Assembly (NCBI GenBank): GCA_031546815.1
Contig: JAVBJV010000045.1
Coordinates: forward strand, 1 to 28,316
Source of the DNA: JAVBJV01 sp031546815
GTDB lineage: Bacteria; Pseudomonadota; Alphaproteobacteria; Acetobacterales; Acetobacteraceae
Direction of reading: 5' to 3'
DNA length: 28,316 bases
Part shown: positions 1-7,236 of the stretch, one piece after another
How positions within the stretch are numbered: position 1 is the first letter of the stretch
Layout of the letters: each line of letters starts with the position of its first letter
The notes under the pieces: model-generated
Told to the model about the DNA's origin: nothing
What the model saw: only the letters and a program-made list of their open reading frames with translations
The model's database searches: none
Position numbers and translations under genes: made by a program

Positions 1-155
1 CGCCGCCCGCGTCAGGGCAGTGGGCAGCGATGCATCGTTGCAGGCGGAGTTACATATGGGGGGCTTCGCCCCGGGTTCCCCCTCGGGGGACGCTGTCCCC
101 TGGCCCCTGCGGGGGAGCGGCCCGCTCCCCGGACCCCGTGATTACCTTTTAAGAG
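1..155. other. Unassigned GC-rich window edge with small palindromes
   Basis: No gene can be supported. Short open frames run in from the left edge, so the 3' end of a plus-strand gene could lie here, but none is recognisable. The stretch contains a near-palindrome at 25-42 with core CGATGCATCG and several G/C-rich inverted repeats from about 60 to 135. Positions 103-118 (GCCCCTGCGGGGGAGC) recur exactly at 18145-18160, which points to a dispersed intergenic repeat. Confidence 0.4.
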
Positions 156-202
156 TTCGGATATGAAAACGGGGGCACAAGGCCCCCATTTTCGTATCCG
201 AA
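156..202. terminator. Long 21-bp inverted repeat, probable terminator hairpin
   Basis: Arms 156-176 and 182-202 are complementary over 21 positions with two non-Watson-Crick positions, around a 5-nt loop (ACAAG). It lies about 90 bp beyond the stop of the minus-strand solute-binding protein gene, so it could end that transcript. No long T-run follows on either strand, so a processing or REP-like role is also possible. Confidence 0.5.
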
Positions 203-222
203 TTGCTTAAGTATCCGCAGGT

Positions 223-288
223 CCAGGAGGCCGTAGCCTCCTGGCGGGTGCAGGGCAGCGCCCTGTTGGGGCACGGGGCAACGCCCCG
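223..288. repeat. Cluster of three perfect GC-rich palindromes
   Basis: Three hairpin-forming units stand in a row: CCAGGAGGC/GCCTCCTGG at 223-244 (9-bp arms, 4-nt loop), CAGGGC/GCCCTG at 251-265 and CGGGGC/GCCCCG at 274-288. The last sits directly behind the solute-binding protein stop. The serial arrangement looks like a palindromic intergenic repeat array that could stabilise or end the minus-strand message; that role is inference. Confidence 0.45.
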
Positions 289-293
289 ATCCT

Positions 294-1874
294 TCACTGC
301 GCCGGTGTAATCGCCACGACTTCGGTCTGCTCGTCGATGCGGCCCGGATAGTTGACGGTGCGGCGCATGGCCCAGATGTTTTTCTGGGTGTGCAGCGGGA
401 TGATACCCACATCGTCCACCATGGCCATGCGCTGCGCGGCGATCAGTGCCTGTTCACGTTTTGCGTCGTCCATGATGGTCGATGCTTCGATCAGCGCCTG
501 ATCGAAGCGCGGGTTGGAATAACGGCCATAGTTGGACCGCCCGACGCCGCGTTCCGGGTTGACGCCGGCCATGACGGCGCTCAGCCCCAGGCTGGGTTCG
601 CCGCTGGGGTTCGACCAGCCGAGCAGATAGGCGGCGGTTTCGTAGCGGCTGACCTGCCCGATATGCGCCGACATGGGCGTGGTGATGACTTCGGTCTTCA
701 CGCCGATACGGCTCCACATCTGGCCGACGGCCTGCACGACCTGTGCGTCGTTGATGTAGCGGTCGTTCGGGCTGCGCAGGACGATGCGGAAGCCGTTCGG
801 GTAACCCGCTTCGGCCATCAGCGCCTTGGCGCGTTCGACGTCGTATGCGGGGGGCAGCAGGTCGGGCGAGTAGCCGTAAGCACCTTCCGGCATGAACTGT
901 CCGGCGGGAATGCCAGCGTTTTCCATGGTGCGCGAGGTAATGGCCTGACGATTGATCGCCATCGACATGGCGCGGCGCACGCGCACATCGCGCAGCGGAT
1001 TGGCGGTCAGCGGTTCACCGTTCGGGCCAGAGAGGTCGACCAGATTGGTTTCGCGGAACACATCCAGTCCGATGAATACCAGACGCGCGCCGACCAGCTC
1101 GCTTAGGCGCAGCTGATCGTTACTGCGCAGACGGGCAAGATCGGATGCGGGAGCGTTGTCGATGATCTGCACATCGCCCGACAGCAGCGCGGCGGTGCGC
1201 GAGGCATCGTTGGCGATGGTGCGGTAGTTTACCGTCTGCCAATACGGCTTGTCGCCGCGATAGGCATCGTTGCGTTCCATCACCACGCGATCGCCGGGCG
1301 TGAAGGACACGAAGCGATACGGCCCGGTGCCGACCGTGGCGCGACCGGCGTTGAAGTCGGCGGTGCTGGATGTGGCCGCGATGCTGCGCGAGACGACCCA
1401 GATGCCCGAAAGGTCGTTCGGCAGCAGCGGATACGGCCCGCGCGTGTGGATGCGCAGCGTATAGGGATCGACCACTTCGGTGCGGGCGATCGAGCGTGTG
1501 TAGACCGTGAACGAGCTGGGGCTGACCACAGTGGGGATGCGTTCGAGCGTGAAGAGCACATCGTCCGCCGTGAAGTCGGCACCGTTATGGAATTTCACAC
1601 CGCGCCGCAGCCGGAATTCCCAGGTGGTTTCGTCGATCTGGCTCCACGATTCCGCCAGCCCCGGCTCGAACCGCGACTGCGCATTACGACGCACCAGGGT
1701 CTCGAACATGTTCATGGCAACGCCGTTGTTCGGCGTGAACGTGTAGTGCTGCGGATCAGTGCTGGAGGGCGGGGCGGAAATTGCCACGTTCAGCGTCTGG
1801 GCCGATGCACTGCCGGCGATCAGCGTGCAGGCAAGCAGGGCTTTGCGAAGAGCAGAAGTCGGAATGTGTGTCAC
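294..1874 (-). CDS. ABC transporter solute-binding protein, family 5 (peptide/nickel type)
   Basis: A periplasmic binding protein of the DppA/OppA type (SBP_bac_5), 526 residues, which would capture a peptide-like or other organic solute for an ABC importer. I start it at GTG 1874, giving MTHIPTSALRKALLACTLIAG and a Sec signal peptide ending ...GSASA-Q; an upstream TTG at 1937 would add an implausible tail and overlap the preceding gene. Family features are the N-terminal LNVAISAPPSSTDPQ strand, the LAESW..IDETTWEFRLR segment and GVKFHNGADFTADDV, all typical of this fold. There is no lipobox, so it should be soluble. No permease or ATPase gene lies in the window. It follows the M20 amidohydrolase by 26 bp on the same strand, so the two are probably cotranscribed. 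The substrate cannot be read from the sequence. Confidence 0.88.
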   Translation of the reverse strand: MTHIPTSALRKALLACTLIAGSASAQTLNVAISAPPSSTDPQHYTFTPNNGVAMNMFETLVRRNAQSRFEPGLAESWSQIDETTWEFRLRRGVKFHNGADFTADDVLFTLERIPTVVSPSSFTVYTRSIARTEVVDPYTLRIHTRGPYPLLPNDLSGIWVVSRSIAATSSTADFNAGRATVGTGPYRFVSFTPGDRVVMERNDAYRGDKPYWQTVNYRTIANDASRTAALLSGDVQIIDNAPASDLARLRSNDQLRLSELVGARLVFIGLDVFRETNLVDLSGPNGEPLTANPLRDVRVRRAMSMAINRQAITSRTMENAGIPAGQFMPEGAYGYSPDLLPPAYDVERAKALMAEAGYPNGFRIVLRSPNDRYINDAQVVQAVGQMWSRIGVKTEVITTPMSAHIGQVSRYETAAYLLGWSNPSGEPSLGLSAVMAGVNPERGVGRSNYGRYSNPRFDQALIEASTIMDDAKREQALIAAQRMAMVDDVGIIPLHTQKNIWAMRRTVNYPGRIDEQTEVVAITPAQ

Positions 1875-1900
1875 GGTCTGGTTCGTTTCTGTCTTGATGT

Positions 1901-3091
1901 TTATTGAGCAAGTTCCTGCTGCGCGAGGCGCACCCAATATGTGGCCCCCAGCGTCAGGATGTCGTCGTTGAAGTCGTATTGCGGTGTGTGCACGTTGTGA
2001 TACGTGCCATCAGCTTTCGCGCCGTTGCCGATGCGCATGAACGCGCCGGGCACTTCGGCCAGCATATAGGCAAAGTCTTCACCACCGGTGCCGGGGGTCA
2101 GATCGGTGCGCACATTCTGCGGGCCGGAGGTTTCCATGGCAGCCAAGGCGGCGGTCTGCATGCGTTCGGGATCGTTCACGGTGGGAATGCAGAGCGGTTC
2201 GTAGTTCAGCTCCGCCGAGCAGCCCGAGGCCGCGGCGTAATGCTGTGCCAGTTCCAGCAGACGGCGCTTGATGATCTCCTGGATTTCCGGGCGGAAATAA
2301 CGCGCCGTGCCGCGCACGACAATTTCGGCCGGCATCACGTTGGGCGAGTTATAGGTTCCGCCGCTGACATGCCCGACACTGACCACCGCTGAATCGAGCG
2401 GCGGCAGATTGCGCGAGACGATACTCTGCACGCCGATCAGGAAATGGCCGAGCGCAACGGTGGCGTCGGTCGCCAGATGCGGACCAGAACCGCCATGCCC
2501 ACCGGTACCACGGAACGTCACGCCCCAGAAATCGGCGCCTGCCAGAACGGGGCCGGGGCGCGTGGCGAACTTGCCGACTGCCATGCCTGCCGTGTTGTGC
2601 AGACCGTATACCGAATCGCACGGGAAGCGCTTGAACAGTCCGTCGGCGATCATCGCGGCGGCACCAGTGCCGGCTTCTTCGGCGGGCTGGAAAATGAAAT
2701 GTACCTTGCCCGCGAAGTCGCGATGCTGTGCCAGATAACGCGCCGCCCCCAGCAGCATAGTGGTATGACCATCGTGCCCGCAGCCATGCATCTTGCCCGG
2801 AATTTTCGAGGTGTGAGCGACGCCGCTGTTTTCTTCCATGAACAGCGCATCCATATCGGCGCGCAGGCCGATGGTGCGTGGCGTGTTGGTCTGGCGCGTG
2901 CCCTCGATCGTGCCGACGACGCCGGTCTTGCCGATGCCCTCGACAACCTCGATCCCCCATTCGCGCATCTTGCTGGCGACCAGTGCGGCGGTACGCACTT
3001 CTTCGAACCGTGTTTCCGGATGCGCGTGAATGTCGCGCCGGATGGCGACAAGATCGGACTCGAAGGATTTGATCTCGGGGATGATGTTCAT
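1901..3091 (-). CDS. M20 family metal-dependent amidohydrolase
   Basis: A 396-residue M20D-type amidohydrolase (hippurate hydrolase / N-acyl-amino-acid amidohydrolase / IAA-amino-acid hydrolase group) that cleaves amide bonds of N-acylated amino acids with a di-metal centre. Visible motifs are GLRADMDALFMEE near residue 96, MHGCGHDGHTTMLLGAARYL with metal-binding Cys and His, FQPAEEAGTGAAAMI carrying the catalytic Glu pair, and the C-terminal GTGGEDFAYM. The length is normal for the family. ATG 3091 has a good upstream GAAAGG. The next gene downstream is a solute-binding protein, suggesting uptake and hydrolysis of one class of compound; this is inference. A weak promoter-like TTGAAA lies in the 77-bp AT-rich gap upstream. 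The exact substrate is unknown. Confidence 0.9.
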   Translation of the reverse strand: MNIIPEIKSFESDLVAIRRDIHAHPETRFEEVRTAALVASKMREWGIEVVEGIGKTGVVGTIEGTRQTNTPRTIGLRADMDALFMEENSGVAHTSKIPGKMHGCGHDGHTTMLLGAARYLAQHRDFAGKVHFIFQPAEEAGTGAAAMIADGLFKRFPCDSVYGLHNTAGMAVGKFATRPGPVLAGADFWGVTFRGTGGHGGSGPHLATDATVALGHFLIGVQSIVSRNLPPLDSAVVSVGHVSGGTYNSPNVMPAEIVVRGTARYFRPEIQEIIKRRLLELAQHYAAASGCSAELNYEPLCIPTVNDPERMQTAALAAMETSGPQNVRTDLTPGTGGEDFAYMLAEVPGAFMRIGNGAKADGTYHNVHTPQYDFNDDILTLGATYWVRLAQQELAQ

Positions 3092-3168
3092 GCTCAGAAC
3101 CTTTCGTGAGAGCAGCTTCTTAAGACCATTTCAGAAAGATTTTTTCAAGTTTTCGGCAAAAAATAACT

Positions 3169-3840
3169 TCAGGAGGGGCACAGCGTCCCCGCATTCCCCA
3201 GCGTGACATCCTGCATCCGCCGCACGATGAGCGCGGCGCGTTCGCGCAGATAGGACGACGGTGCACCAACGGAATAACTGCGCGGCGCGGGCAGGGCGGC
3301 GGTCAGCAGGGCGGCCTGACGGGCGTTGAGATCAGCCGCAGAAACGCCAAAGAAGCTGCGCGCGGCGGCCTCGGCCCCGTAAATGCCGGGGCCGAATTCG
3401 GCGATATTCAGATAGGTTTCGAGGATCCGTTCTTTCGGCCAGAAAAGCTCCAGCAACAGGGTCGGCCAGACTTCCAGCGCCTTGCGTACCATACCACCGC
3501 CCGGCCACAGCACGATATTGCGCGCGGTCTGCATGCTGATGGTGCTGGCGCCGCGTAACGAGTCACCGTTCTGCCAGTCGGCGATGGCGGCGCGTAGCTC
3601 AACGGTGTCGAACCCGTGATGCGTGCAGAAGCGCATATCCTCGGACGCGATGACCGCGCGTTGCAGGGTGGGGGCGATATCGGCAAGGCGGGTGGGGCGG
3701 TAATCCCAGCCCTCGCCCTGCACAGTGCGGATCAGCATCAGCGGGGTGAGCGGCGGCAGTATCACGCGATAGACAGCAACCAGCACCAGCGGTGCGAGTA
3801 ACAGAAACAACGCAACCCGATACAGCCAGCGACGCACCAT
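3169..3840 (-). CDS. mtgA: Monofunctional peptidoglycan glycosyltransferase MtgA
   Basis: A 223-residue family GT51 enzyme that polymerises lipid II into glycan strands at the inner membrane. The N-terminus has one transmembrane segment (about residues 6-28, LYRVALFLLLAPLVLVAVY), then the GT51 domain with the signature VIASEDMRFCTHHGFD, where Glu67 is the expected catalytic base, and GASTISMQTARNIVLWPG. There is no transpeptidase domain, which separates it from class A penicillin-binding proteins, and the length fits MtgA. Its ATG directly follows the bcp stop codon with no spacer, so it is the last gene of a glnE-bcp-mtgA operon and probably translated by coupling. The shared metabolic theme is not obvious. 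Confidence 0.93.
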   Translation of the reverse strand: MVRRWLYRVALFLLLAPLVLVAVYRVILPPLTPLMLIRTVQGEGWDYRPTRLADIAPTLQRAVIASEDMRFCTHHGFDTVELRAAIADWQNGDSLRGASTISMQTARNIVLWPGGGMVRKALEVWPTLLLELFWPKERILETYLNIAEFGPGIYGAEAAARSFFGVSAADLNARQAALLTAALPAPRSYSVGAPSSYLRERAALIVRRMQDVTLGNAGTLCPS

Positions 3841-4305
3841 TCACAGCGCCTGAACGGCGGCCAGAACTTCGGCCACGTGACCGGGGATTTTCACCTTCGG
3901 CCAGATGCGCAGGATCTTGCCATCCGCGCCGATCAGAAACGTGCTGCGTTCGATGCCCATGTATTTGCGGCCATACATGGATTTTTCCACCCACACGCCA
4001 TAGGCCTCGGCGATGGCGTGGTCCGTGTCGGACGCCAGCATGAAGCTGAGGTTTTGCGTGGCGGCGAATTTCTCGATCGGCTTCATCGGGTCGGGCGAGA
4101 CACCGATCACCGGAATGCCGAGCGCATCGAACTGCGGCAGGGTTTCCTGAAACGTGCAGGCCTGGGTGGTGCAGCCGGACGTATTCGCCTTTGGGTAGAA
4201 ATACAGCACATACGGCTTGCCCTTCAGCGCCGCACTGCTGGCCGTGCGCTCGCCGGATGCGGGCAGAGTGAAAGCAGGGGCCTTGTCGCCGACGGTCAGG
4301 GGCAT
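3841..4305 (-). CDS. bcp: Thiol peroxidase of the Bcp/PrxQ family
   Basis: A 154-residue peroxiredoxin that reduces hydrogen peroxide and organic peroxides using thioredoxin. The N-terminal GDKAPAFTLP and the active-site segment YFYPKANTSGCTTQAC are typical: Cys45 is the expected peroxidatic cysteine and Cys50 the resolving one, the arrangement of atypical 2-Cys PrxQ. STFLIGADGKI near the C-terminus is the usual thioredoxin-fold strand. A clear AAGGAA site sits ahead of ATG 4305 and overlaps the glnE stop, leaving 4 bp between the two genes, so translation is probably coupled. It could be annotated as peroxiredoxin Q; the function is the same. Confidence 0.93.
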   Translation of the reverse strand: MPLTVGDKAPAFTLPASGERTASSAALKGKPYVLYFYPKANTSGCTTQACTFQETLPQFDALGIPVIGVSPDPMKPIEKFAATQNLSFMLASDTDHAIAEAYGVWVEKSMYGRKYMGIERSTFLIGADGKILRIWPKVKIPGHVAEVLAAVQAL

Positions 4306-4309
4306 ACGC

Positions 4310-7216
4310 TTATTCCTTGTCGAGTGCGCCGATATGGCGGGTGAACAATGCAGCCACCTGTGCTGCTGTCTCGGTGCAGATATCCTGCAGGGCGCTGATG
4401 GTCGGCACGTCGATATCGATCAGGCGCAGGGCACGCAGCAACGCATCTTCAGCTGGTGGCGGCAACGTTGCGTCCTTGGTGTGGCCCACGGTCAGGCGCA
4501 GAATACCTTGCAGTGTGCGCCACAGACGGTCGGCGCGGATCAGTGTGGCGGCGTCCTCGTCGGGCAGGAAACCGGCTTTGGCCAGGTTGGTCAAGGCAAT
4601 GCGGGTGGTGGGCGACAGGACCTTCGGGTTGGCAGGCGCATGCACCAGCTGCAACACCTGCGCGATGAATTCGACATCCATCTGCCCGCCGATGCAATGC
4701 TTCACATCCCACACGCCGCTGGCTGGCAGATCGCGCAGCAGGCGCGCGCGCATGGTCAGCGCATCGGCGCGGATTTTCTCGGGGTCGTTCGGGCGGGTCA
4801 GCGCGGTGAGGATCGCCTTCTGGATGCGTCTTTTCAGCACGGACTGTCCGGCGATCAGTCGTGCGCGGGTCAGGGCCATGCGTTCCCACGTCCAGGCTTC
4901 TTCCGCCTGATAACGCTCGAACGACGACAGGCGCACTGCAACGGGGCCTTTGTTACCCGATGGACGCAGCCGCATGTCGACCGAGAACAACGCACCCTCG
5001 ACCCCATGCGCCGTCATGGCGGAGACCAGACTGGTGCAGAACCGGCTGAACCAGACCTGTGGCGCGATGGCGCGTTTGCCGACGCTGGCCTCGGCGTCGG
5101 GCGCGTGGTCGTACACGATGATCAGGTCGAGATCCGAATTTGCCATCATCTCGCGCCCGCCCAGCTTCCCCATACCGAGCACCGCAACCGCTCCCTGCGG
5201 CACGCGCCCGTTGCGGCTGGCGAAGTCCTTCTGCACGCGGGGCAGGATGGCGCTGAACGCGGCCTCGGTCAGGGCGGTGCGGGCGAGGCCGGTTTCGTCC
5301 ACGTCGATCAGCCCCTGCAACGTGGCGGCGCTGATGTTGAAGCGGTGTTCATGCACGAAGCGGCGGGTGATCTCGACCGATTCTTCCAGATTGCGCGCGT
5401 CCGACAGGCGCGGGCGCAGGCTCTGGGCCGGCTCCGGGTCTGGGCCTTCGTTGTCCAGCAGACCTTCCACGGCGGAGGGATTGCGCGCCAGATAATCCGC
5501 CTGACTAGGGGCAGACCCCAGCATCAGCGCCAACTGGTCCAGCAGCCCCGGGTTCCGCCGTAACAGCGACAGCACCTGCACCCCCGCCGGCAGATTGGTG
5601 AAGAACGCATCAAGCCGCGCAAATGCCATATCGGGCTGCGGCTGCCGCCCGATGGCTGCCAGAAGATTGGGGGTGATCTCGCCCAGCAATTCGCGCGCGC
5701 GTGGCAGACGTGTGGCGCGCGCACGCCCGGTGCGCCAACCGCGCACGGCGGCGATCACGGCGGTGGGGTTGGTGAAGCCCATCTCGGTCAGCGCGCGGAT
5801 GGTGGCTGGATCGTCGTTGCGGCCATCGAAGACCAACTGCTGTGTATCGTCGCTGTCGGGGGCGTCGAACAAGGTGCTGTAGATTTTTTCAATCTGCCGC
5901 AGATGTTTGAGCAACACTGTGCGGAATTCCCCGGTCGTGCCGTAGCCCATGAAGATGGCGAACTGGTCCAGCCCATCATCGCTGTCGGGCAGGGCGTGAG
6001 TCTGCCGGTCGGCAACCATTTGCAGGCGATGTTCGACGCGGCGCAGATACAGGTAGCTCTCGCTCACCGCTGCCGCGTCTTTTGGCGCGATCTTGCCCGC
6101 CTCGGCCATCAGCGCCAGTGCGCCCAGCGTGGTGGGAATACGCAGTGCCGGGTCGCGCCCGCCCCAGATGAGCTGCAATGCCTGTGCGGTGAACTCTGCC
6201 TCGCGGATACCGCCGCGTCCCAGCTTCACGTTGTGGCCGAGCACGGCAATTTTCTCGCCGCCCTTATGGGCGTGGATGCGCGCCTTCATCGTGTGGATGT
6301 CGGACATTGCCGCGAAGTCCAGATTGCGGCGCCAGATGAAGGGGCGGATTTCCTTCAGGAACGCATGTCCGGCCGAGATATCGCCCGCCACCGGCCGCGC
6401 CTTGATCATCGCGGCGCGCTCCCAGGTCTGGCCCATGCTTTCGTAGTAGGACAGGGCACCCGGCAGCGACATGGCCATCGGCGTGGCACCTGGGTCGGGG
6501 CGCAGGCGCAGGTCGGTGCGGAACACGTAACCGTCGGCGGTGCGCTCCTCCATCATCTTCACAATACCGCGCGCGATACGCACGAAACACAGGCCGATAT
6601 CGTCGCCCTGATAGATGCCGGTATCAGGGTCGTACAGCACGATCAGATCGACGTCCGAGGAATAGTTCAGCTCGCGCGCGCCGAGTTTTCCCATGCCGAG
6701 GATGATAAGCCCCGACCCACGGGCCGGGTCGTCCGGATAACGCAGCCGCAGCTCGCCCCTGTCGTGCGCGGTGCGCAGCAGGTGGCGGCAGCACAGCGAC
6801 AGCGCGGTTTCGGCAATGTCGGACAGCGCCTGCGTGACGCGCGGCACATCCCACTGGCCCACGATGTCGGCAATGGCGATGGCAAGCGCGGCACGGCGTT
6901 TGGCTGTGCGCAGCTCCTCCATGATGGTGGCCTGCGCCATGTCGGGCGCCAGCCCCGCCAGTTGCAGCAATGTGGTGGCCAGGGCGGCATCTGGTCCTAT
7001 TTTTACAAGCTGGCAAAAGAAGGTAGATTCACGTATCGCCAGATCACTCAGATATGGGCTGTTCCCGCCCAGCATATGCAGTAATGCAGAAACGGCAGGA
7101 TCTTGCGCCAGCGTGGCTTCCACCGTGCCCAGTTCGGTGAACTGCTCGAACAGACGTGCGGCAGCAGCCGGATTTGCAGGGCGAGGAAGAGATGCGGAGT
7201 TGATTGACAGGACCAT
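4310..7216 (-). CDS. glnE: Bifunctional glutamine synthetase adenylyltransferase/deadenylylase
   Basis: GlnE attaches AMP to glutamine synthetase and removes it, setting nitrogen assimilation under control of PII. From ATG 7216 it has 968 residues, as expected for alphaproteobacteria. Two nucleotidyltransferase domains are visible: an N-terminal one with LGMGKLGARELNYSSDVDLI (around residue 170, deadenylylase half) and a C-terminal one with LGMGKLGGREMMANSDLDLI (around residue 680, adenylyltransferase half). Both keep the Ser-Asp-x-Asp metal motif, so both activities should be intact. An alternative ATG at 7246 would overlap the divergent gene; neither start has a clear ribosome-binding site. 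It heads the operon with bcp and mtgA. The head-to-head neighbour starts only 17 bp away, so each promoter must lie within or very near the other gene's 5' end. Confidence 0.95.
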   Translation of the reverse strand: MVLSINSASLPRPANPAAAARLFEQFTELGTVEATLAQDPAVSALLHMLGGNSPYLSDLAIRESTFFCQLVKIGPDAALATTLLQLAGLAPDMAQATIMEELRTAKRRAALAIAIADIVGQWDVPRVTQALSDIAETALSLCCRHLLRTAHDRGELRLRYPDDPARGSGLIILGMGKLGARELNYSSDVDLIVLYDPDTGIYQGDDIGLCFVRIARGIVKMMEERTADGYVFRTDLRLRPDPGATPMAMSLPGALSYYESMGQTWERAAMIKARPVAGDISAGHAFLKEIRPFIWRRNLDFAAMSDIHTMKARIHAHKGGEKIAVLGHNVKLGRGGIREAEFTAQALQLIWGGRDPALRIPTTLGALALMAEAGKIAPKDAAAVSESYLYLRRVEHRLQMVADRQTHALPDSDDGLDQFAIFMGYGTTGEFRTVLLKHLRQIEKIYSTLFDAPDSDDTQQLVFDGRNDDPATIRALTEMGFTNPTAVIAAVRGWRTGRARATRLPRARELLGEITPNLLAAIGRQPQPDMAFARLDAFFTNLPAGVQVLSLLRRNPGLLDQLALMLGSAPSQADYLARNPSAVEGLLDNEGPDPEPAQSLRPRLSDARNLEESVEITRRFVHEHRFNISAATLQGLIDVDETGLARTALTEAAFSAILPRVQKDFASRNGRVPQGAVAVLGMGKLGGREMMANSDLDLIIVYDHAPDAEASVGKRAIAPQVWFSRFCTSLVSAMTAHGVEGALFSVDMRLRPSGNKGPVAVRLSSFERYQAEEAWTWERMALTRARLIAGQSVLKRRIQKAILTALTRPNDPEKIRADALTMRARLLRDLPASGVWDVKHCIGGQMDVEFIAQVLQLVHAPANPKVLSPTTRIALTNLAKAGFLPDEDAATLIRADRLWRTLQGILRLTVGHTKDATLPPPAEDALLRALRLIDIDVPTISALQDICTETAAQVAALFTRHIGALDKE

Positions 7217-7222
7217 GACGAC

Positions 7223-7236
7223 AGGAGGCTCGCCTG
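7223..7236 (+). promoter_or_regulatory. Shine-Dalgarno AGGAGG followed by a CTG start codon
   Basis: AGGAGG at 7223-7228 is followed after 5 nt by CTG at 7234. The frame opens after an in-frame TGA at 7216-7218 and runs without interruption into the AsmA-like gene. No ATG, GTG or TTG is available in this frame until GTG 7324, which has no comparable site. The perfect ribosome-binding site therefore supports initiation at CTG. Confidence 0.6.

Noticed and set aside
390..1106. Long plus-strand open frames opposite the solute-binding protein and amidohydrolase genes
   Set aside because: They are mirror frames of strongly coding GC-rich genes and have no motif or ribosome-binding site.
4217..5563. 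448-residue plus-strand frame opposite glnE
   Set aside because: It is a shadow of glnE, which has conserved motifs throughout.
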